A stretch of 56,465 bases of DNA. Origin: Myxococcota bacterium. GTDB lineage: Bacteria; Myxococcota_A; UBA796; UBA2385. The stretch lies in assembly GCA_023150805.1 (NCBI GenBank), contig JAKLKF010000038.1, positions 1 to 56,465 of the forward strand, written 5' to 3'. The number at the start of each line of letters is the position of its first letter. Within the stretch, counting starts at the first letter, position 1. The translations under genes were made by a program, and so were the position numbers. Shown one piece after another: positions 1 to 8,809 of the stretch. The notes beneath the pieces were generated by a model. It was not told the origin of the DNA and did no database searches. It saw only the letters and a program-made list of their open reading frames with translations.

Positions 1-133
1 CCCATGGCGGGCTCGCGAGCGTCCCCGGCTGCGCCAGGGGGAGGAACGTGCGCCACGGCCTGGTCGCCGGCCCATGGCGGGCTCGCGAGCGTCCCCGGCT
101 GCGCCAGGGGGAGGAACGTGCGCCACGGCCTGG
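1..133. repeat. 70-bp tandem direct repeat, two copies in window
   Basis: Positions 1-63 and 71-133 are identical, giving two units with a 70-bp period; the last 7 bases of the period differ in the second unit. Because the first unit begins at the window edge, more copies may lie to the left. Each unit carries an ATG (4 and 74) in a short open frame, but I see no convincing gene in them. The array lies upstream of the AAA ATPase gene, so it could be a leader region, a recent duplication or the end of a longer array. Confidence 0.85.
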
Positions 134-257
134 CTCCGTGCACACACCCGCTCGCACGGACGGGCCGGTCACGACGAGCAAGGTCCACGCCTCGCCGGCA
201 TCGGCCTCGGCCCAGGTCACGACCTGCCGGGGGCCGGCCCGCGTTAGGACCACCCCG

Positions 258-1829
258 ATGCCCGCCCTCTCCCCGCGCTTCTTCAACACCACCGGGCCCT
301 GCCGGCCCGACAAGCACTACATGCTCCTGCCCGGTCGCCGGCTGCCGGAGCTGCGGCGCCTGATCGACGAGGAGCGCTACTTCGTCATCCACGCCGCCCG
401 GCAAACGGGCAAGACCACGGCGATCCGCGCCCTGGCCGAGGAGCTGCGCGCCGAGGGAGTGGTGGCCCTGCACGTCTCGCTGGAGGCCAGCCGGCAGACG
501 CCGGCGGTGGCCGAGGTCGAGCCGCGGTGGCTGCGCGCCGTGGCCGATGCGGCCGAGATCGTCCTGCCCCCGGCGGATCGCCCCCCACCGCTGGCCGAGC
601 TGGGGACCGAGGTCGGCACACGCCTGGGCCAGCTCGTTCGTCGGTGGGCCCTGGCCGTGCACCCGCGCCCCATCGTGCTCATGCTCGACGAGGTCGACAC
701 CATCGAGGGCGATGCGATGGTCAACTTCCTCGCCCAGCTCCGCAGCGGCTTCCACGACCGCCCGCGCGCCTTCCCCTCCAGCGTCGTGCTGGTCGGCCTG
801 CGCGACCTGAAGGACTACCTGGTGCAGGCCAAGGACGGCCTGCCACCCAACCCCGGCAGCCCCTTCAACATCAAGGCCGAGTCGCTGACCCTGCGCAACT
901 TCCAGCGCGACGAGGTCGCCGAGCTGTACGCCCAGCACACCCAGGACACGGGCCAGCCTTTCACCGAACAGGCGGTCGAACGGGCCTGGTTCTGGACCCG
1001 CGGGCAGCCCTTCCTGGTCAACGCGCTGGCCTACCACCTGACCCGCCGCGACCCGGTCCCCGCCCCGACCCCGATCACCGCCGAGGACATCGACCGCGCC
1101 AAGGAGGCGCTGGTCCTCTCGCGCACCACCCACCTGGACAACCTGTCCAAGCGCCTGTTCGAGCCGCGGGTGTCCCGGATCGTGCGGCCCATCCTGCTGG
1201 GCGAGGGCCCTCCCGAGGACGTGCACGACGACCTGGACTACGCTGTCGACCTGGGGCTGATCACACGGGGAGAACAGGGCTGGCAGGCCGCCAACCCGCT
1301 GTACCGTGAGGTGCTGGTCCGCGCTTTGACCTGGACCCGCCAGGCGGCACTGCCGGTGCCCTGGTGGCCCTGGCAGCGCCCCGACGGCGGCCTGGACCTG
1401 CCCGCGCTGGTCGACGCCTTCGTCACCTGGTGGCGCCGCCACGGCGACATCCTGATCGACGAGACCGACGCCGGCTGGCGCGAGGCCGCCGCCCACCTGG
1501 CCTTCATGGGCTTCCTGCAGCGCGTCGTGAACGGTGGGGGCCATGTGACACGCGAGTACGCCAGCGGCCGGGGGCGGCTGGACCTGCTGCTCGAGTACGG
1601 ACCCGACCGCTTCGCCATCGAGCTCAAGCGGGTCCCCCCGGCGCATGTCTCGCTGGAGACGGTGCGCGAGGAGGGGATCGCACAGCTTGCCGGCTACCTG
1701 GACCAGCTCGGCCTTCACGAAGGCTGGATGCTGATCTTCGACCAGCGCGCCGGCCGCACCTGGGAGCAGCGGCTGTGGCGCGAGCGGGTGGAGCACCAGG
1801 GCAAGGTGCTGCACATCTTCGGGGGCTGA
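258..1829 (+). CDS. AAA-family ATPase with C-terminal PD-(D/E)XK nuclease-like domain
   Basis: This 523-residue protein starts with an ATP-binding domain: the P-loop is ARQTGKTT near residue 48 and the Walker B strand is IVLMLDEVDTIE near residue 138. This is the AAA-like architecture often paired with a restriction-type nuclease fold in mobile or defence-associated ATPases. The C-terminus (about residues 425-500) contains a GRLDLLLEY strand followed by FAIELKR, the Asp...Glu-x-Lys arrangement of PD-(D/E)XK nucleases. I chose ATG 258 because the protein from there matches the family start (a PRFFNTTGP segment, then RHYMLLP-like); the frame is open further upstream into the tandem repeat but looks non-coding. 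The substrate is unknown. No obvious partner gene is visible, so it seems to be a stand-alone unit. Confidence 0.8.
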   Translation: MPALSPRFFNTTGPCRPDKHYMLLPGRRLPELRRLIDEERYFVIHAARQTGKTTAIRALAEELRAEGVVALHVSLEASRQTPAVAEVEPRWLRAVADAAEIVLPPADRPPPLAELGTEVGTRLGQLVRRWALAVHPRPIVLMLDEVDTIEGDAMVNFLAQLRSGFHDRPRAFPSSVVLVGLRDLKDYLVQAKDGLPPNPGSPFNIKAESLTLRNFQRDEVAELYAQHTQDTGQPFTEQAVERAWFWTRGQPFLVNALAYHLTRRDPVPAPTPITAEDIDRAKEALVLSRTTHLDNLSKRLFEPRVSRIVRPILLGEGPPEDVHDDLDYAVDLGLITRGEQGWQAANPLYREVLVRALTWTRQAALPVPWWPWQRPDGGLDLPALVDAFVTWWRRHGDILIDETDAGWREAAAHLAFMGFLQRVVNGGGHVTREYASGRGRLDLLLEYGPDRFAIELKRVPPAHVSLETVREEGIAQLAGYLDQLGLHEGWMLIFDQRAGRTWEQRLWRERVEHQGKVLHIFGG

Positions 1830-1836
1830 TCTCCGC

Positions 1837-1863
1837 GGCAGGACCCCCCGGCGCCGGCCTGCC
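1837..1863. terminator. Hairpin between convergent genes
   Basis: GGCAGG (1837-1842) pairs with CCTGCC (1858-1863) around a 15-nt GC-rich loop that itself contains the palindrome CCGGCGCCGG. It fills the short gap between the stop of the AAA ATPase gene and the stop of the opposing cytochrome gene. There is no T-tract, so termination in either direction is an inference. Confidence 0.4.
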
Positions 1864-1866
1864 CTC

Positions 1867-2664
1867 CTACTCCACCCCCTCGCGCATCCAGCGGGCGATG
1901 GCGGCGCGGTCGGCGGCGCTCAGTCGGGCCGTGCCCTGGCGGATGACGCGGCCCATCTCCCCGCCGACGACGTCGCCCTCGGGCGTCATGCCGTCGGCCA
2001 GGAAGTCCTCCCAGTCGCGCGCCGACCAGCCCAGGGTGGCGGGGCGGATGTCGGGGGCGGGCTCGGGCGGGTCGTCGGTGCCGGCCATGGCCAGGCGGTC
2101 GCGCAGGCCGCCCAGGCCGTTGCGGGGCGTGTGGCACTCGCCGCAGTGCCCGACGGCGTCGACCAGGTAGCGGCCGCGGTCGAGCTGGGCGTCGTCCAGC
2201 GGCCGGCGCGGGCCGCGGTCCAGCTCCAACAGCTTCCAGAAGGCCAGGGCGCCCCGCCAGCGGAAGCGCTCCAGCTCGTGCGGCCGGCTGCTCTGCGGGG
2301 TGGGCGGCACCGAGCGCATCCAGGCCCACAGGTCGGCCAGGTCCTGGTCGGTCATGGCCGTGTACGATCCGTAGGGGAAGGCCGGGTACAGGTGCTGGCC
2401 CTCGGCCCGGCCGCGTCGCATGGCGCGCACGAAGTCCCGCTCGGTCCAGTCTCCCAGGCCGGTCGTGGGATCGAGGGTGATGTTGGGGCTGTAGAAGTCG
2501 CCGTGGGGGGTCTCGATCCGGTAGCCGCCGGCCAGCGGGGCGCCCCCTTCGGACGTGTGACAGGCCTGGCAGCCGGCCAGCCCCTCCAGCAGGGCGCCGC
2601 GGGCCGGGTCGCCGGGCGGCAGGTCGCCGGCCAGCGCGAGTCCCAGGCCCAGCAGCGCCCACAT
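1867..2664 (-). CDS. Dihaem c-type cytochrome
   Basis: The 265-residue protein has an N-terminal hydrophobic export signal and two haem c attachment motifs, CQACH near residue 32 and CGECH near residue 175, each in its own cytochrome c domain. The surroundings (PHGDFYSPNIT and HTPRNG) are those of the dihaem or multihaem cytochrome subunits that accept electrons from membrane-linked dehydrogenases. It should be periplasmic. It lies 3 bp downstream of the gene for the cytochrome c-prime-like protein on the same strand, so the two are probably co-transcribed. The dehydrogenase partner is not in the window. Confidence 0.85.
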   Translation of the reverse strand: MWALLGLGLALAGDLPPGDPARGALLEGLAGCQACHTSEGGAPLAGGYRIETPHGDFYSPNITLDPTTGLGDWTERDFVRAMRRGRAEGQHLYPAFPYGSYTAMTDQDLADLWAWMRSVPPTPQSSRPHELERFRWRGALAFWKLLELDRGPRRPLDDAQLDRGRYLVDAVGHCGECHTPRNGLGGLRDRLAMAGTDDPPEPAPDIRPATLGWSARDWEDFLADGMTPEGDVVGGEMGRVIRQGTARLSAADRAAIARWMREGVE

Positions 2665-2667
2665 GGC

Positions 2668-3210
2668 TCAGTCGCCCTTGCGATAGCTGTCGTGGCAGGC
2701 GCCGCAGGTGGCGCCGACCTTGCCGAGCTGGGCGCCGAAGGCGGCGACGTCCCCGCCCTGGGCGGTGGTGACCAGGGCCTGGCTCTCGGTGGCGAAGTCC
2801 TGGGCCCTGGCCTGGAAGCCGGTCCAGTCGGTCCAGACCTCGGCCAGGGCCTCGGTCTCGGCCACGACGTCGGGGCCGGTGCCGGCGGGGAACATGTCCA
2901 GCAGGTAGGTGCTCAGCCCCTGCATGGCCTGGGCGTGGGCGACCATGTCGGCCTGGCGGGCGGGCGCCCGGCCCTTGGCCATCAGGCTGGAGGCCTTCAT
3001 GTGCTTGCCCAGGGCCTCGAAGGCCTGGTGGCGGTACTCGTAGATGTCGGCGGGCGTGGGCGCGCCGGCAGGGGCGGCCTCGGCGGCGGGCGCGGCGGGC
3101 GCCGCGGGCGGGGCGGGCGGCGCCGGCGGGGCGGCGTCTTCGCTCTTCTTCTTGCCGGCGAAGGCGGGGGAGGCGAGCAGGGCCAGGGCGAGGGCGGCGG
3201 TGCGGATCAC
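2668..3210 (-). CDS. Cytochrome c-prime-like (class II) protein
   Basis: The 180-residue product begins at GTG 3210 with a clear signal peptide ending near SPAFA, followed by a Lys-rich stretch and an Ala/Pro-rich linker. The haem motif CGACH sits only a few residues from the C-terminus, inside a helical domain, which is the layout of class II cytochromes c (cytochrome c-prime/c556) as opposed to class I. It is presumably a periplasmic electron carrier or gas/ligand binder. It lies directly upstream of the dihaem cytochrome gene, with a 3-bp gap. Confidence 0.8.
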   Translation of the reverse strand: MIRTAALALALLASPAFAGKKKSEDAAPPAPPAPPAAPAAPAAEAAPAGAPTPADIYEYRHQAFEALGKHMKASSLMAKGRAPARQADMVAHAQAMQGLSTYLLDMFPAGTGPDVVAETEALAEVWTDWTGFQARAQDFATESQALVTTAQGGDVAAFGAQLGKVGATCGACHDSYRKGD

Positions 3211-3272
3211 GAGGGCAGGCTCCGGGTCCGGGGGGTGGGGGAGGGGAAGAGGGGCAGGCTATCCGGATCGGC

Positions 3273-5039
3273 TCAGGCTGCGAACTGCCGCTCGACCAGC
3301 CGGCGGTACAGGCCGTCCCGGGCCAGCAGCTCGCCGTGGCGGCCCTGCTCGACCACCAGCCCGCCATCCAGCACCAGGATGCGGTCGGCGGCCTTCACCG
3401 TGCTCAGGCGGTGGGCGATCACCACGGTCGTGCGCCCCCGCATCAGCCGCTCCAGCGCCTCCTGCACCAGGTGCTCGCTCTCGGCGTCGAGCGCGCTGGT
3501 CGCCTCGTCGAGCACCAGGATGCGCGGGTCCTTGAGGATGGCGCGGGCGATGGCGACGCGCTGCTTCTGGCCGCCGCTCAGCCGCACGCCGCGCTCGCCG
3601 ACCAGGGTCTGGTAGCCCTCGGGGAAGGAGGCGATGAAGTCGTGGGCATTCGCCGCCCGTGCGGCGGCCTCGACCTCGGCGTCGGTGGCGTCCTGCCGGC
3701 CGTAGCGGATGTTCTCGGCCACGCTGCAGGCGAAGAGGACCGGCTCCTGGCTGACGACACCCACCTGGCCCCGCAGCCAGTCGGGGTCGAGCGCCCGCAG
3801 GTCCTGGCCGTCCAGGGTGATCTGTCCACGCTGGGGATCGTAGAAGCGCGAGAGCAGGGCGGCGACGGTGGACTTTCCGGCGCCCGAGGGGCCGACCAGG
3901 GCGGTGACGGTGCCGGGCTCCAGCGACATGGACAGTCCGTCCAGCACGACCCGGTCGGCCCGCGCGGGGTAGGCGAAGCCCACCTCGCTGAACGCGACCC
4001 GGCCCTGCACCCGCTCCAGCCGACCGTGCCCGCCGGCCACCTGGGGCTGCCGGTCCAGCAGCTCGAAGACCCGCTCGCTGGCCCCCACGGCCTTCATGAA
4101 GTCCTCCCACAGGCTGGACAGGGCGCCCAGCGAGAAGGCCAGGGTGAAGGTGTAGAGCAGGAAGCTGGTCAGCTCGCCCATGCTCATCTGTCCCCGCGTG
4201 AGCAGCAGCCCGCCGTACCACAGCACCGCCGCGATGGCGGCGTAGCCGAAGAAGCCCGCCACCCCGCGGAACACCGCGCCCACCCTGGCCCGTCGCACGG
4301 CCAGGGCGAAGCTGTCCTCGACCGCCTTGCCGTAGCGGGCGCGCTCGGCCGGCTCGTGGGCGAAGGCCCGCACGGTGCGGATGCCGGCGATGGTCTCCTC
4401 CGCCACGGTGGTGGCCTGGGCCAGCGCGTCCTGGAAGGAGCGGCTGATGTCGCGCAGCACCCGTCCGTACAGGGTGGCGCCGACCACGACCAGGGGGACG
4501 ACGGCCAGCATCAACAGCGTCAGCTTCCAGCTGGTCCAGAACAGGATGCCGAGCGCGCCCAGGCCCATCACCAGGTAGCGCAGGGCCATGCTGACGTTGA
4601 CGGTGACGGTGTTCTGCAGCACGGCGGCGTCGGCCGCCAGGCGGTTGGTCAGCTCGCCGGTGCGCCGCTCGTCGAAGAAGGCGATGTCCTGGCGCACGAT
4701 GGCCGCGTACAGATCCCGCCGCAGGTCGGAGACGATGCGCTCGCCGGCGACCGTGAACCACCAGGCGCGCAGGGCGCCCATCACGCTGCCGACGAAGAAC
4801 AGTCCCAGCAGGGCGACCACCACCCCGTCCAGGGCCGCCCGCCCCTGGCCGGCCAGCACGCCGTCGACGATCTCCTTGACGTACCAGGGGTAGGCCAGGG
4901 ACATGCCGGCGCTGATGGTCAGCGCGATGGTGCCGAGCACCAGCCGGCGGAGCTGCGGGCGGGCCAGGGCCAGCACGCGGCGCAGGTCGATGCGGGCCCG
5001 CGCGGGGGGGGCGGCGGGGGGAGGGGAGGGCGCGGACAC
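3273..5039 (-). CDS. MsbA-like ABC exporter (fused permease and ATPase)
   Basis: This 588-residue half-transporter has an N-terminal six-helix ABC exporter domain (about residues 20-310) and a C-terminal nucleotide-binding domain with Walker A GPSGAGKST, signature LSGGQ, Walker B ILVLDEATSALD and a switch His in IAHRLST. These are the features of inner-membrane lipid or multidrug exporters such as MsbA; the substrate cannot be read from sequence. I prefer GTG 5039 (length close to MsbA); a TTG at 5072 would add 11 residues. Neither start has a good Shine-Dalgarno sequence. The gene is divergent from topB with a gap of only 62 bp. Confidence 0.85.
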   Translation of the reverse strand: MSAPSPPPAAPPARARIDLRRVLALARPQLRRLVLGTIALTISAGMSLAYPWYVKEIVDGVLAGQGRAALDGVVVALLGLFFVGSVMGALRAWWFTVAGERIVSDLRRDLYAAIVRQDIAFFDERRTGELTNRLAADAAVLQNTVTVNVSMALRYLVMGLGALGILFWTSWKLTLLMLAVVPLVVVGATLYGRVLRDISRSFQDALAQATTVAEETIAGIRTVRAFAHEPAERARYGKAVEDSFALAVRRARVGAVFRGVAGFFGYAAIAAVLWYGGLLLTRGQMSMGELTSFLLYTFTLAFSLGALSSLWEDFMKAVGASERVFELLDRQPQVAGGHGRLERVQGRVAFSEVGFAYPARADRVVLDGLSMSLEPGTVTALVGPSGAGKSTVAALLSRFYDPQRGQITLDGQDLRALDPDWLRGQVGVVSQEPVLFACSVAENIRYGRQDATDAEVEAAARAANAHDFIASFPEGYQTLVGERGVRLSGGQKQRVAIARAILKDPRILVLDEATSALDAESEHLVQEALERLMRGRTTVVIAHRLSTVKAADRILVLDGGLVVEQGRHGELLARDGLYRRLVERQFAA

Positions 5040-5101
5040 GCCGCAAGCTGCCCACCGCGCGGGGCGAGGCAAGGGGAGGCGGGGCGGCTTAGGGCCCCGG
5101 G

Positions 5102-7507
5102 ATGCGGATCGTCATCACCGAGAAGCCGTCTGTCGCCCGCGACCTGGCCCGCGTGCTCGGCGTGCGCGGCAAGGCCGAGGGCTGGCTGGAGGGCGACGGC
5201 CTGCGCATCGGCTGGTGCTTCGGCCACATGGCCGAGCTGGAGGACCCGGCCCACTACGACCCGGCCTGGAAGGCCTGGGACCCGGCCCTGCTGCCGATGC
5301 TGCCCGAGCGCTTCGCCCTGCGCGTGCGGGAGGGGGCCCAGGACCAGGTCAAGGTGCTCAAGCGGCTGCTGTCGGACCGGGCGGTCACCGAGGTGATCAA
5401 CGCCTGCGACGCCGGCCGCGAGGGGGAGCTGATCTTCCGCTACCTGCTGGAGGTGGTGGGCTGCCACAAGCCGGTGCGCCGGCTGTGGGTCTCCTCGCTC
5501 ACCGACGAGGCGATCCACCGGGCCTGGGGGGCCATGGAGGCCGGCGCCCGCTACGACGCCCTGGCCGACGCCGCCCGCTGCCGGGCCGAGGCCGACTGGC
5601 TGGTCGGGCTGAACGCGACCCGGGCCATGACCTGCCTGGCCCGCGGGGACGCCGGCCAGGGCACGCTGATGAGCGTCGGCCGCGTGCAGACGCCCACCCT
5701 GGCGATGATCGTGGCCCGCGACCAGGAGATCGCCGCCTTCGTGCCCGAGGACTTCTGGCAGGTCAGGGCCCGCTTCGACGCCGGCGTGCCGCTGCTGGCC
5801 ACCTTCCACCGCCCCCGCCCCCCGGGCCAGGACGAGGCCCCCGAGGACGATGCCCCCCGCTCGCCCGAGGAGGAGGAGCGCCAGGGCGGGCCGCCGCCCG
5901 GCACCCGCCTGCCGACCGAGGCCGCCGCCCAGGCCGTGCTCTCCGCGACCCTGGGCCGCCAGGGCCGCGTCGCCCACGACCAGCGCAAGCGCACCCGCGA
6001 GCGCCCGCCCCAGCTCTACGATCTGACGGCCCTGCAGCGCCGCGCCAACCAGCGCTACGGCCTGTCGGCCGCCCGCACGCTGGAGGTGGCCCAGAGCCTG
6101 TACGAGCAGCACAAGCTCATCACCTACCCGCGGACCGACGCCCGCCACCTGACGCCTGACCAGGTGCCCGAGCTGCCCGGCATCATCGAGGGGGTGGGCC
6201 GCCTGCCGGTCTACGCCCCCTTCGCCCGCGCCCTGCTGGAGGCCGGCCCCATCCGGCCGGGCAAGCGCGTGGTCGACGCCGCCGAGGTGGGGGACCACCA
6301 CGCCATCCTGCCCACCGGCCGGACCCCGGACCCCGGGCGCCTGTCCGCCGACGAGAAGCGGGTCTACGACCTGGTGGCGCGCCGCCTGCTGGCCGCGCTG
6401 TCGCCCGACGCGGTCTTCGACGTCGCCGCCATCGAGCTGCACGTCGATCCCGACCCGGCCGTGGCCCTGCCCGAGGGCGTGGGCGCCCCGCTGGTCTACC
6501 GGGCGCGCGGCCGCATCTGCGTCGAGCCCGGCTGGCAGGCCGTCGACCCGCCCGGCCGCCGCAGCGAGGTCGACCTGCCGCCGGTGGGCGAGGGGGCGCT
6601 GTTGCCCGTGCTGGACGGGCAGCTCCACCCCGGCCGCACCCGCCCGCCGCCGCCGCACGACGACGCCAGCATCCTCAAGGCGATGGACACGGCCGGCCGC
6701 GACCTGGACGACGAGGCGCTGCGCCGCGCCATGCGCCAGTCCGGCCTGGGCACGCCGGCCACCCGCGCCGCCATCCTGGCCACCCTGGAGAAGCGCGAGT
6801 ACGTCACCCGCCAGGGAAAGCACCTGCGCGCCACCGACAAGGGCGTGGCCCTGGTGGCCGCCGTGCCCGTCGACGAGCTGAAGAGCGCCGAGCTGACCGG
6901 CCGCTGGGAGGCGCGGCTGTCGGCCATCGCCGAGGGCCGCCAGGACCGGGATCGCTTCATGTCCGACGTGCGGGTCCGCACCGGCGAGATCGTCTCCGCC
7001 ATCCTGGCCGCCCCCCGGCCCGCGGTGGCGGCCCAGGCCGACGAGCGCGAGATCCTGGGCGCCTGCCCCGTCTGTGGCAGCCCCGTGCGCGAGGGCCGCG
7101 GCGCCTGGACCTGCGAGAAGGGGCGGGCCTGCACCTTCGTCATCTTCAAGAAGATCGCGAAGCGCGAGGTGTCGCGCCGCACGGCGAAGCTGGTCCTGGG
7201 CGGCGGCACCACCCCGGTGATGAAGGGCTTCAAGTCCAAGGCGGGAAAGGACTTCGAGGCGGCGCTCAAGCTGGACGAGCAGGGGCGGCTGACCTTCCAC
7301 TTCCCGTCGCGAGAGGCGCCGGCCGCTCCCGCGACCCCCGCGCCCGCCGCGCCCGCACCGCCAGCGGCGCCGGACCCGCTGGGGGTGCCCGACCCCACCG
7401 GCCTGCCCTGTCCCTCCTGCGGCCAGGGGACCATCATCCGCGGCCACCACGGCTGGGGCTGCGACCGCTGGCGGCAGGGCTGCGCCTGGCGCCGGCTCGA
7501 CGCCTGA
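5102..7507 (+). CDS. topB: DNA topoisomerase III (type IA)
   Basis: The 801-residue protein opens with the Toprim domain (ITEKPSVARDLA; acidic metal site in NACDAGREGE) and carries the type IA active site ITYPRTD, with the nucleophilic Tyr at residue 342. It would relax negatively supercoiled DNA and decatenate replication intermediates by passing a strand through a transient single-strand break. After the core come a degenerate topo C-terminal repeat with CPVC and a second CPSC zinc-ribbon-like tail separated by an Ala/Pro linker (about residues 735-765). Its length exceeds E. coli TopB (653), and the difference lies in this tail and in an acidic, Pro-rich insertion around residues 240-275. 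Confidence 0.93.
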   Translation: MRIVITEKPSVARDLARVLGVRGKAEGWLEGDGLRIGWCFGHMAELEDPAHYDPAWKAWDPALLPMLPERFALRVREGAQDQVKVLKRLLSDRAVTEVINACDAGREGELIFRYLLEVVGCHKPVRRLWVSSLTDEAIHRAWGAMEAGARYDALADAARCRAEADWLVGLNATRAMTCLARGDAGQGTLMSVGRVQTPTLAMIVARDQEIAAFVPEDFWQVRARFDAGVPLLATFHRPRPPGQDEAPEDDAPRSPEEEERQGGPPPGTRLPTEAAAQAVLSATLGRQGRVAHDQRKRTRERPPQLYDLTALQRRANQRYGLSAARTLEVAQSLYEQHKLITYPRTDARHLTPDQVPELPGIIEGVGRLPVYAPFARALLEAGPIRPGKRVVDAAEVGDHHAILPTGRTPDPGRLSADEKRVYDLVARRLLAALSPDAVFDVAAIELHVDPDPAVALPEGVGAPLVYRARGRICVEPGWQAVDPPGRRSEVDLPPVGEGALLPVLDGQLHPGRTRPPPPHDDASILKAMDTAGRDLDDEALRRAMRQSGLGTPATRAAILATLEKREYVTRQGKHLRATDKGVALVAAVPVDELKSAELTGRWEARLSAIAEGRQDRDRFMSDVRVRTGEIVSAILAAPRPAVAAQADEREILGACPVCGSPVREGRGAWTCEKGRACTFVIFKKIAKREVSRRTAKLVLGGGTTPVMKGFKSKAGKDFEAALKLDEQGRLTFHFPSREAPAAPATPAPAAPAPPAAPDPLGVPDPTGLPCPSCGQGTIIRGHHGWGCDRWRQGCAWRRLDA

Positions 7508-7510
7508 GGT

Positions 7511-7542
7511 CCCCCGGCGGATCGCGGCGGATCCGCAGGGGG
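7511..7542. terminator. Long bidirectional hairpin terminator
   Basis: CCCCC (7511-7515) pairs with GGGGG (7538-7542), and GCGGATC (7517-7523) pairs with GATCCGC (7530-7536), giving 12 base pairs with one mismatch around a 6-nt loop. It fills the gap between topB and the convergent lipoprotein gene. The symmetry would serve both directions; there is no T-tract. Confidence 0.65.
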
Positions 7543-7547
7543 CGCCC

Positions 7548-8468
7548 TCACCACCAGGGGCTCTGCTCCCAGTCCAGCAGGGTCGTGAAGTCCGCGCAGA
7601 CCGTGCCCAGGGACTGGCCGTGGGCCCAGGCGGTGCCACAGCCGTCGCAGCCGGGATCCTCGGGCCCCTCGGCGGCGAAGACCAGGTCGAGCCACTGTCC
7701 CTCGCCATCGAGCACCGACAGGGTGGCCGAGGGCTCCAGGGCGCAGCCGGCCAGCGCCTCGTCGCTGAGCACCACCTGGTCGAGGACCAGCACCTCGATC
7801 CCGCCCGTCATGCCGGTGACGGTGCCGTCCACCGAGGTCGCGCGACCGTCCACCTCCTCGTACCAGGCGGTCCAGGTCACCAGCGCCGGATCCAGCGCGT
7901 CGGCCAGCCAGGTCCCCTCGGCGGCCGAGTCCGAGAAGCCGGCCTCCATGTAGCTGTAGCTGACGCGCGCGCCGTCCAGGGTGGTCGCGTCGAAGATGCC
8001 GGCGCCGCCGCGGGCCTGGAAGGCGCGACCGTCCTCGTCCACCACGCTGGCGATGCCGTAGAGCTGGGAGCCATCGTAGACGGTGCCGTCGGTGTCGACG
8101 TAGTCCGAGAGCGGCACCAGGTAGGCGTAGCCCTCGAAGCGGGTGCCGTCCGCGGACTGGCAGGAGTCGTACCAGTAGGGCAGACCCTCGCTCTCGAACC
8201 ACTCCGGACAGTCACCGTCCATGCCGTCGGTGACGGCCTGGTAGGCCGAGACGACGTCGCGGGCGGTGTAGTCCAGCAGGTGCGCCAGGGCGTCGGACAG
8301 CGACAGCCCCAGGGCCTCCAGGTCGACGTCGGGCGCCGGATCTTCCTCGCCCTCGGTGAGGTAGGGGCCGGTGTTGCCGTCCCACTCGCTCGCGGCGGCG
8401 CCGCTGTCGCCAGAGGGGTCGGCGGTGGTGGCCGGCTCGCATGCCAGCAGCAGCAGGGAGATGATCAC
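7548..8468 (-). CDS. Lipoprotein B of a paralogous pair, Cys-rich C-terminus
   Basis: The GTG at 8468 overlaps the stop of the preceding gene (GTGA) and has GGAGG a few bases upstream, giving 306 residues that begin with a lipoprotein signal ending LLLLAC. The mature part is acidic, Tyr/Trp-rich and ends in a block with CDGCGT, VCADF and LDWE. It shares blocks with the protein at 11703-12623 (DCPEWF against DCPDWY; FWYD/YWYD; SLYG/QLYG; CDGCGT), and both are exactly 306 residues long. I recognise no named family. It is the last gene of a five-gene operon with DUF1501 and haem proteins, so an outer-membrane or periplasmic role with them is inferred. Confidence 0.75.
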   Translation of the reverse strand: MIISLLLLACEPATTADPSGDSGAAASEWDGNTGPYLTEGEEDPAPDVDLEALGLSLSDALAHLLDYTARDVVSAYQAVTDGMDGDCPEWFESEGLPYWYDSCQSADGTRFEGYAYLVPLSDYVDTDGTVYDGSQLYGIASVVDEDGRAFQARGGAGIFDATTLDGARVSYSYMEAGFSDSAAEGTWLADALDPALVTWTAWYEEVDGRATSVDGTVTGMTGGIEVLVLDQVVLSDEALAGCALEPSATLSVLDGEGQWLDLVFAAEGPEDPGCDGCGTAWAHGQSLGTVCADFTTLLDWEQSPWW

Positions 8469-8809
8469 GGCTCCTCCAGCCAGCAACGCAGCCAGATCTC
8501 GAGCAGGTCGCGGTCGTCCGGGGACGGACCGCCCCGGGGTGGCATCGTCGGCTCGGCGCCGGTGGCGGTGGCCAGGATGGCGTCGCGGTGGGTCCAGACC
8601 TGGGCCTCGGTGTCGAAGGTGACCGACGCCGGGGCGCCGTTGCGGTCGGCCGAGGTGGAGGCGTGGCAGGACTGGCAGGACTCGGTCAGGAAGCCCTGCC
8701 CCCAGTACTCCCAGGTGACGACGGGCGCGTCCTGGCACAGCGCGTCGGTGGACCCCGAGTCCTCGCCGGAGTCCCCGCACGCCAGCAGGAGGGACAGGAG
8801 CGGGATCAT
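8465..8809 (-). CDS. Small monohaem lipoprotein (PSCyt-like fragment)
   Basis: The 114-residue product has a lipoprotein signal with lipobox LLLAC at residue 11 and one haem motif, CQSCH, near residue 45. It then has an MPPRG segment, the usual position of the distal Met ligand in planctomycete-type cytochrome c domains. It is likely a lipid-anchored electron carrier. Its start overlaps the stop of the DUF1501 gene (ATGA) and its stop overlaps the start of the next lipoprotein gene (GTGA), which indicates translational coupling. Confidence 0.75.
   Translation of the reverse strand: MIPLLSLLLACGDSGEDSGSTDALCQDAPVVTWEYWGQGFLTESCQSCHASTSADRNGAPASVTFDTEAQVWTHRDAILATATGAEPTMPPRGGPSPDDRDLLEIWLRCWLEEP

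Noticed and set aside
1..133. CRISPR-like repeats
   Set aside because: Only two long adjacent copies, no short repeats with unique spacers and no cas genes.
1715..3367. Long minus-strand open frame across the two cytochrome genes
   Set aside because: The two cytochrome frames have signal peptides and haem motifs; the long frame is Arg/Pro-rich and spans their boundary, so it is a shadow.
2131..3615. Plus-strand open frame opposite the cytochrome and ABC genes
   Set aside because: Low-complexity product with no motif; antisense to well-supported genes.
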